9,839 nt of DNA from Chitinophagaceae bacterium (lineage in GTDB: Bacteria > Bacteroidota > Bacteroidia > Chitinophagales > Chitinophagaceae), in the NCBI GenBank assembly GCA_025362915.1, contig JANYEU010000139.1, positions 1-9,839 of the forward strand. The letters run 5' to 3'. The notes beneath the pieces are model-generated. The model did no database searches and was not told where the DNA came from. It was given only the letters and a program-made list of their open reading frames with translations. Numbering within the stretch: the first letter of the stretch is position 1; the number at the start of each line of letters is the position of its first letter. Both the position numbers and the translations under genes were made by a program. Below are positions 5,271 to 9,839 of this stretch, piece after piece.

Positions 5271-6659
5271 ATGAATAATAACAATACATATCTTCTTAAA
5301 ATATCTCTTTTATGCAGCGATTTCGCTGTTATAAATTTTTCATATTTTGTTGCTTTTATAATCTCTGCATGGAGTGGGTATTTAAACCCCGCTTTTTTTA
5401 TAATATCTACAATTTTTTTCAATGCCAGTTGGCTGATAGCAAGTTTTATTACTTATTTATACCACTATAAAACCATGCGTTCGCTTGAAAATATATTGAG
5501 GGCAACAATTCAGACATCTATATTGCATTTAATATTTTTCTCATCGTTTATTGTATTCTTTTTTGGCAATCATGCCCACTTTAATGTACTCTTATCATCT
5601 ACGGTTTTAACAGTATTTCTTATTTCACTTAGTAGAATTTATACAACTTACATCACTGAATTTATTGCTAAAAAATCACATCTAAACAAAAGGATTGCCA
5701 TATTTGGGCATAATGAGGTTGGTATTCAATTGGCCAATTACTTCATTGATAATACTTCTTTATATTCTTTTCAAGGTTTTTTGGATGTAACTCCTCTTGT
5801 AAAGGCCGAAAGTGCAGGTAATGTAGTTAGTTCATTAAGTGATTGTGTTGAGTACGCACTTGATAATAATATAAGCGAAATATATTCTACAGTCCTTCCG
5901 GAACAGAACAATGAAATAGAAGCACTAATAGAAAGTGCAGAGAAGAACTGTGTAAGGGTGAAATTTATTACTCCTTCAAACAGCTTTGCCTCGCATTTTT
6001 ATCAGTTAGAATATTTTGACAATATCCCTGTAGTAAGTCATAGACCAGAACCGTTACATGATTTGAAAAATCGGTTAAAGAAGCGCATATTCGATATTAG
6101 CTTCAGCCTCATTGCCATTACACTTGTCTTGTGGTGGTTGATTCCATTGATTGGGTTACTTATAAAAATAAATTCTAGAGGACCGGTTTTCTTTAAACAA
6201 TTAAGGAGTGGTAGGGATAATGAACCCTTTTGGTGCTTCAAGTTTAGGAGTATGAGTGTTAATAAGGATAGCCATTTAGTTCAGGCTACAAAAAATGACA
6301 GGAGGATTACATCTGTAGGCAGGATATTACGTAAGACAAGTTTAGATGAATTCCCTCAATTTTTCAATGTATTAATTGGAAATATGAGTATTGTAGGGCC
6401 AAGACCACACATGCTAAAGCATACTGAAGAATATAGCCTATTAGTAGATAAATTTATGTTGCGTCAATTTATGAAGCCAGGTATAACAGGATGGGCTCAA
6501 GTGAGTGGATTTAGGGGTGAAACAACAGAAACAATCATGATGGAAAAAAGAATTGAACATGATATTTGGTATATGGAAAATTGGTCTTTAATGCTTGATA
6601 TTAAAATAATCCTGATGACAATTATAAATATCTTTAAAGGCGAACCTGCGGCTTATTAG
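5271..6659 (+). CDS. Polyprenyl-phosphate sugar-1-phosphate transferase (WcaJ-like), initiates exopolysaccharide
   Basis: An integral membrane enzyme that transfers a sugar phosphate from a nucleotide sugar to undecaprenyl phosphate, the first step of an exopolysaccharide or capsule repeat unit. The 462 residues show four membrane helices near 9-32, 41-65, 80-98 and 105-122, then a nucleotide-binding-like middle domain starting KRIAIFGHNEVGIQLANYF (140-158). The C-terminal bacterial sugar transferase domain (about 268-462) has its re-entrant helix at 275-298, GPVFFKQLRSGRDNEPFWCF (304-323) with FRSM (325-328), the catalytic DE pair at 359-360 in TSLDEFPQF, and GPRPH at 376-380. MLKHTEEYSLLVDKFMLRQF and MKPGITGWAQVSGFRGET (401-418) follow the WcaJ/UDP-glucose branch, so glucose-1-phosphate is the likely but unproven donor group. 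Length is normal. It stands alone: no glycosyltransferase, flippase or polymerase genes are adjacent. It converges on the aldo/keto reductase gene with a 16-bp gap. Confidence 0.92.
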   Translation: MNNNNTYLLKISLLCSDFAVINFSYFVAFIISAWSGYLNPAFFIISTIFFNASWLIASFITYLYHYKTMRSLENILRATIQTSILHLIFFSSFIVFFFGNHAHFNVLLSSTVLTVFLISLSRIYTTYITEFIAKKSHLNKRIAIFGHNEVGIQLANYFIDNTSLYSFQGFLDVTPLVKAESAGNVVSSLSDCVEYALDNNISEIYSTVLPEQNNEIEALIESAEKNCVRVKFITPSNSFASHFYQLEYFDNIPVVSHRPEPLHDLKNRLKKRIFDISFSLIAITLVLWWLIPLIGLLIKINSRGPVFFKQLRSGRDNEPFWCFKFRSMSVNKDSHLVQATKNDRRITSVGRILRKTSLDEFPQFFNVLIGNMSIVGPRPHMLKHTEEYSLLVDKFMLRQFMKPGITGWAQVSGFRGETTETIMMEKRIEHDIWYMENWSLMLDIKIILMTIINIFKGEPAAY

Positions 6660-6674
6660 AAAGATATTCTTTCT
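6658..6674. terminator. Possible bidirectional hairpin between convergent genes
   Basis: AGAAAGA (6658-6664), loop TAT, TCTTTCT (6668-6674): a perfect 7-bp inverted repeat that starts inside the stop codon of the sugar transferase gene and ends just before the stop of the convergent reductase gene. The stem is AT-rich and no long T run follows, so it would be a weak terminator for either side. Confidence 0.35.
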
Positions 6675-6675
6675 C

Positions 6676-7560
6676 TCATGCTAGCTCCTCTCCGTTAGAG
6701 GAAAGGTAAAGGCCATACCAATCTTCACGTGTAAGGTGTATATTGGTAGCATCTTTTGCTTGAATGAGTCTATCTATTTTAGTACTACCCATGATAGGAA
6801 TAATTCCTGCGGGATGCGCTAATAAAAATGCAATAAGTATTTGGTTGATGCCAGTATTGTATTTTCTGGCAAGGCCTGAAGCTACTGAAATAATACTTCT
6901 AAAACTAGGATGACCTTCGTCTGTTAGTATCCCTCCACCTAAAGAAGCCCAAGCCATAGGAATTATTTGATGTTCTAGACAATTATCCAAATAACCATTT
7001 ATAAAAGGGATAAGCTGAATTATCGATATCTCTAACTGATTATATTCTATTGTTGTATATTTTCTCAGTGCATTTGTTTGTTGGGGCATGAAGTTAGAAA
7101 CACCAAACTGTAATATTTTTCCAGCTTCTTTTAGTTGCGCTATAGCTTCAGCAACTTCGTATGGGTTTAATAAAGAATCAGGTCTGTGAATTAATAGGAC
7201 ATCAATATAATCTGTGCCAAAATTTTCTAAAGACTTATTTACCGATGCTATTATATGTGCAGCAGAGGTATTGTACGATTTTATCCTAAACTCAGGTTTA
7301 TTAATATTTGGCAACTGGATACCACATTTAGTTATTAGTTGTATTTCTTGCCGCAAAGAAGGAGTTTCTTTTAATGCAGCACCAAATTCTGCTTCAGTGG
7401 TATAATCACCATAAATATCTGCATGGTCAAAGCTGGTGATGCCGCTTTCTAAGCAAAGCTCTATCATTGCCCTGTAATCGGCAACGTCGAAACATGCGCC
7501 CCATACACCCCAACGCATACATCCTGCAATAGGTGAACTGAGTTTGTTGGATGATAACAT
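6676..7560 (-). CDS. Aldo/keto reductase, YdhF-like
   Basis: A 294-residue cytosolic NADPH-dependent oxidoreductase of the aldo/keto reductase TIM-barrel superfamily. The catalytic tetrad is visible: D45 and Y50 in FDHADIYGDY (44-53), K78 in ITKCGIQ and H125 in VLLIHRPDSLLNPYEV. The DHADIYG and TKCGI wording and the C-terminal HPAGIIPIMGSTK cofactor-binding segment point to the E. coli YdhF subgroup, whose physiological substrate is not established. Length is normal, with an ATG start at 7560. The gene begins only 18 bp after the aguA stop on the same strand, so it is likely the last gene of an aguB-aguA operon. That position could hint at handling an aldehyde from polyamine turnover, but such an assignment is speculation. 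Confidence 0.9.
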   Translation of the reverse strand: MLSSNKLSSPIAGCMRWGVWGACFDVADYRAMIELCLESGITSFDHADIYGDYTTEAEFGAALKETPSLRQEIQLITKCGIQLPNINKPEFRIKSYNTSAAHIIASVNKSLENFGTDYIDVLLIHRPDSLLNPYEVAEAIAQLKEAGKILQFGVSNFMPQQTNALRKYTTIEYNQLEISIIQLIPFINGYLDNCLEHQIIPMAWASLGGGILTDEGHPSFRSIISVASGLARKYNTGINQILIAFLLAHPAGIIPIMGSTKIDRLIQAKDATNIHLTREDWYGLYLSSNGEELA

Positions 7561-7578
7561 AAACCTGAATTTATTGTG

Positions 7579-8625
7579 TTATACGGAAGGCTCCTGCTGG
7601 CTTAAACAATGCCAACTACCTAGTCCCCAAATTATATCTGTACTATCTATGCCTACCACTTTTCTATCAGGAAAGCAAGCTGTTAAAATTGACAATGCCT
7701 TGTCGTCATTTTTGTCACGGTAGGTTGGTACTGCTACTACTTCATTGGCAATATAGAAATTGGCATAAGAAGCAGGTAACCGCTGACCTTCATATTCTAC
7801 AGGAGAAGGCATTGGCAACTCAACGATATTTAGCTGCTTACCATTTAATAGACGCATTGAATGTAATGAATCCAGATTTTCTTTAAGCAAATGATAGTTT
7901 TCATCGCTTGCATTTTCTTCTATAACAGTTATCACTGTATCCTCATTTACAAAGCGGGTAATATCATCAATATGTCCATCTGTATCATCGCCTACAATGC
8001 CATCCCTCAGCCAAAGTATTTGTTCGGCAGCATAGTAATTGTATAAATATTCCTCTATTTCACCTTGCGATAAATGTGGATTTCTATTTTTATTCAACAA
8101 ACAAGCGGTAGTAGTCAGTATGGTGCCTTTTCCATTAAAATCTACTGATCCTCCTTCCATAACAATACCGGGATGATAGACTGGAATGTTGTATGCCTCA
8201 CCAATCAAAGATGGGATAACATCATCAAGATTGTAAGGAGGGTATTTGTTGCCCCAAGCATTATAACCCCAATCTACTATTACTTTTTTATCTGCGGCAG
8301 ATGGGTTTATCAAGAAAGCTGGCCCATGATCCCTGCACCATGCATCGTTTGTAGGGTGAAAAAAGAATTTTATTTTAGATAAATCCACACCAGCCTCTTC
8401 TAAATGACTGGTAGCAAATGCTCGCATTTTTTTATCAAGTACATTAATACATACATTTTCCCCGGCACTTACTTCTTTAATAAATTGAGCATAAGGTTTA
8501 TATATTGTCTCAATTTTACCCGGCCAACTTTCTTCTTTGTGTGGCCAACTCAGCCATGTGGCAGTATGGTGATGCCATTCGGCAGGAAAAAAATAACCTA
8601 ATTCTTTGGGCGTTGCTACATTCAT
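7579..8625 (-). CDS. aguA: Agmatine deiminase
   Basis: Hydrolyses agmatine to N-carbamoylputrescine and ammonia (EC 3.5.3.12), a cytosolic step of the arginine-decarboxylase route to putrescine. The 348-residue protein has the guanidine-deiminase fold. Visible landmarks are the N-terminal FFPAEWHHHTATWLSWP, NDAWCRDHGP at 93-102 (substrate-binding D94 region), MEGGS at 156-160, the catalytic His in DGHIDDITRFV (H218) and the nucleophile C340 in GLGSWHCLSQQEP. Proteins of this family normally carry GGGNIHC at the last site, so GLGSWHC is a modest variation, probably that of the Bacteroidota branch. Start is ATG at 8625. The gene follows aguB by 54 bp, and AguB acts on its product, which strongly supports this over a peptidyl-arginine deiminase; there is also no signal peptide. 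Confidence 0.94.
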   Translation of the reverse strand: MNVATPKELGYFFPAEWHHHTATWLSWPHKEESWPGKIETIYKPYAQFIKEVSAGENVCINVLDKKMRAFATSHLEEAGVDLSKIKFFFHPTNDAWCRDHGPAFLINPSAADKKVIVDWGYNAWGNKYPPYNLDDVIPSLIGEAYNIPVYHPGIVMEGGSVDFNGKGTILTTTACLLNKNRNPHLSQGEIEEYLYNYYAAEQILWLRDGIVGDDTDGHIDDITRFVNEDTVITVIEENASDENYHLLKENLDSLHSMRLLNGKQLNIVELPMPSPVEYEGQRLPASYANFYIANEVVAVPTYRDKNDDKALSILTACFPDRKVVGIDSTDIIWGLGSWHCLSQQEPSV

Positions 8626-8640
8626 TCAATTATTCTTTTA

Positions 8641-8667
8641 GCATTAGGCTTTTTTAAGCTCCAATGC
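8641..8667. other. Stable hairpin in the aguB-aguA spacer
   Basis: GCATTAGGCTT (8641-8651), loop TTTT, then AAGC, one bulged base, CCAATGC (8656-8667): an 11-bp stem with one bulge and one wobble. It fills about half of the 54-bp gap between the two agu genes. Neither strand has a following T run, so it is not a classic terminator; it could be an RNA-processing or mRNA-stability element. Confidence 0.5.
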
Positions 8668-8679
8668 TTAATACAAAAT

Positions 8680-9552
8680 CTAATTTTCTTCGTCTATAAA
8701 ACGCTTTGTAATAGGAGAGTAACTATCTATACGCCTATCTCTTAGAAAAGGCCAATGCGTTCTATATCTCTCAGACTTTTCCATATCAATTTCCGTTACA
8801 ACAGTTTCTTCTTCGTCATGAGATGCTTTATAGAGCAAGGTGCCAAAAGGATTGGAAATAAAGGAACCGCCCCAGAATTTCATGTCCCCTTCGTAACCAA
8901 CACGGTTTACAGAAACAACGGGAACGCCATTTGCCACCGAATGCGAGCGTTGTATGGTTTGCCAAGCGTTGTATTGCTCAGTGTTTGTAGCTTCATCCTG
9001 ATGGGTAGCCCAGCCAATTGCAGTGGGGTAAAATAATATCTCCGCACCCATCAGTGCCGTTATGCGTGCCGCTTCCGGATACCACTGATCCCAGCAAATC
9101 AATACCCCGATAGTAGCAAACTTTGTTTTAAAAACCTTATAGCCCAAATCGCCTGGAGTGAAATAGAATTTTTCATAATAGCCTGGGTCATCGGGAATGT
9201 GCATTTTACGATACTTACCCAAGTAGGTTCCGTCTGCATCCAATACTGCAGTTGTGTTATGATAAAGTCCTTGCGCCCTTTTCTCAAACAGGGAAGCAAT
9301 AATTACCACATTATATTCTTTAGCTATGATAGATAAGGTATCAGTGGTATTACCTGGAATAGCTTCGCCTAATTTAAAGTTGTCATGATCTTCTATATCA
9401 CAAAAATATAAGGAAGAAAATAACTCCTGAAGGCAGACTATTTGTGCCCCTTTGGCAGCGGCTTCCTTTATCTTAATAATAGTTTTTTGGATGTTCTCTG
9501 TTGTGGAGTTGCTGCAACTCATCTGAATGGTACCAATTTTTACAATCGACAT
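8680..9552 (-). CDS. aguB: N-carbamoylputrescine amidase
   Basis: Hydrolyses N-carbamoylputrescine to putrescine, carbon dioxide and ammonia (EC 3.5.1.53). A 290-residue member of the carbon-nitrogen hydrolase (nitrilase) superfamily. The Glu-Lys-Cys triad is clear: E43 in CLQELFSSLYFC, K116 in GKYRKMHIPDDPGYYEKFYF and C153 in GVLICWDQWYPEAAR. The KMHIPDDPGYYEKFYFTPGD and CWDQWYPEAAR wording is typical of plant-like AguB rather than of beta-ureidopropionase or aliphatic nitrilases. Length is normal. Start is ATG at 9552, giving MSIVKIGTIQMSCS. It is the first gene of the presumed aguB-aguA-reductase operon, separated from the upstream glycine-rich gene by a strong terminator. A weak promoter-like TAAATTG lies just before the ATG, with a TTTG 18 bp further up. 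Confidence 0.95.
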   Translation of the reverse strand: MSIVKIGTIQMSCSNSTTENIQKTIIKIKEAAAKGAQIVCLQELFSSLYFCDIEDHDNFKLGEAIPGNTTDTLSIIAKEYNVVIIASLFEKRAQGLYHNTTAVLDADGTYLGKYRKMHIPDDPGYYEKFYFTPGDLGYKVFKTKFATIGVLICWDQWYPEAARITALMGAEILFYPTAIGWATHQDEATNTEQYNAWQTIQRSHSVANGVPVVSVNRVGYEGDMKFWGGSFISNPFGTLLYKASHDEEETVVTEIDMEKSERYRTHWPFLRDRRIDSYSPITKRFIDEEN

Positions 9553-9586
9553 TCTTAATTCAATTTAATAATCCGGGTAATTTGAC

Positions 9587-9629
9587 AAAAAAAAGTCCTG
9601 TACAATATTGCTATTGGTACAGAACTTTT
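9587..9629 (-). terminator. Rho-independent terminator of the glycine-rich RNA-binding-protein-like gene
   Basis: In the direction of transcription, AGTTCTGTAC (9626-9617) pairs with GTACAGGACT (9603-9594) over 10 bp with one wobble. Flanking A and T runs extend the stem, and eight T follow (9594-9587). It begins about 21 bp after the TAA at 9650 and should insulate aguB from the upstream gene. Confidence 0.88.
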
Positions 9630-9649
9630 CACAGTATGAGAAAACTTGA

Positions 9650-9839
9650 TTAATATCTGCTTCCGCCACCGCCGCCGCTTCTATCACCACCACCGCCGCC
9701 GCCACGGTATCCACCGCCACCGCTTCTATCACCGCCACCGCCATATCCGCCGCCGCCGCTTCTATCACCACCACCGCCGCCGCCACGGTATCCACCGCCG
9801 CCGCTGTTTCTATCGCCACCACCACGGTATCCGCCACCG
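9650..9839 (-). CDS. Glycine-rich C-terminal tail, probably of an RRM-type RNA-binding protein (5' end outside the window)
   Basis: The minus-strand frame from the right edge to TAA at 9650 gives 62 residues made almost wholly of Gly with YR, DRS and YG spacers: units such as GGGGYRGGGGGGDRS and GGGGYGGGGDRS, ending GGGGGSRY. Bacteroidota small RNA-recognition-motif proteins commonly carry such an RGG-like tail ending in an aromatic residue, so an RNA-binding role is likely, but the RRM itself would lie beyond the window and cannot be seen. Tyr and Arg between Gly runs are typical of flexible nucleic-acid-binding tails. An overlapping minus-strand frame rich in Ala and Val is a by-product of GC-rich triplets. 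The stop is followed by a good terminator in the right direction, which supports this frame. Confidence 0.75.
   Translation of the reverse strand, partial: GGGYRGGGDRNSGGGGYRGGGGGGDRSGGGGYGGGGDRSGGGGYRGGGGGGDRSGGGGGSRY
9669..9799. repeat. 81-bp period duplication in the glycine-rich coding tail
   Basis: A 50-bp block at 9669-9718 is repeated exactly at 9750-9799, an offset of 81 bp or 27 codons, so the frame is kept. It encodes the segment from the end of one GGGGYR unit through the GGGGGGDRS unit. The identity at silent positions implies recent duplication, since the intervening Gly codons vary more freely. Confidence 0.8.

Noticed and set aside
9565..9837. Minus-strand open frame of 90 codons rich in Ala and Val (MADTVVVAIETAA...)
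   Set aside because: It is the frame-shifted reading of a GGN-rich coding tail. The neighbouring frame gives a typical Gly/Tyr/Arg tail ending SRY with a stop just ahead of a terminator, and the Ala/Val frame would run through that terminator.
9660..9839. CRISPR-like repeat array
   Set aside because: Repeat units are not separated by unique spacers, and the whole stretch is an in-frame Gly-rich coding tail.

Overview
The window looks like an ordinary chromosomal segment of a low-GC Bacteroidota, most likely Chitinophagaceae or a close relative. Four signs point there: a Porin_10-type putative outer-membrane porin, a secreted protein with a type IX secretion (T9SS) type A C-terminal sorting domain, an RNA-binding-protein-like glycine-rich tail ending GGSRY, and promoter boxes of the TAnnTTTG type instead of Shine-Dalgarno-led starts. 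The genus is an inference; there is no rRNA or tRNA gene in the window to test it.

Layout from left to right. (1) 1-956, minus: 5' part of a putative porin gene that runs off the left edge. (2) 1066-2118, minus: ribD, the bifunctional riboflavin deaminase/reductase. (3) 2143-3589: a decaying accessory stretch between ribD and the next intact large gene. It holds a small intact cysteine-bearing ORF (2520-2717), a broken LuxR/GerE-type helix-turn-helix gene that begins with an ATGA overlap on that ORF (2313-2523), and a broken Vsr-type very-short-patch-repair endonuclease gene (2881-3271). (4) 3590-4819, minus: a T9SS-exported protein with its own promoter and a strong terminator. (5) 4820-5270: an AT-rich divergent intergenic region with a terminator-like hairpin. 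(6) 5271-6659, plus: a WcaJ-like polyprenyl-phosphate sugar-1-phosphate transferase, the only intact plus-strand gene. (7) 9552 down to 6676, minus: aguB, aguA and a YdhF-like aldo/keto reductase, probably one operon. (8) 9650-9839, minus: the 3' end of a glycine-rich RNA-binding-protein-like gene, closed by a terminator.

How they work together. AguA converts agmatine to N-carbamoylputrescine and AguB converts that to putrescine, so the right half is a complete two-step route from agmatine to putrescine, with an oxidoreductase of unknown substrate behind it. The sugar transferase would start a surface polysaccharide repeat unit on a lipid carrier; no other polysaccharide genes lie in the window. 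The porin and the T9SS protein are cell-envelope products with no visible link to each other.

I found no new defence system, mobile element, CRISPR array or riboswitch. The most interesting content is the gene debris at 2313-3271, which shows clear coding relics with stops and frameshifts, plus several unexplained hairpins and short repeats.
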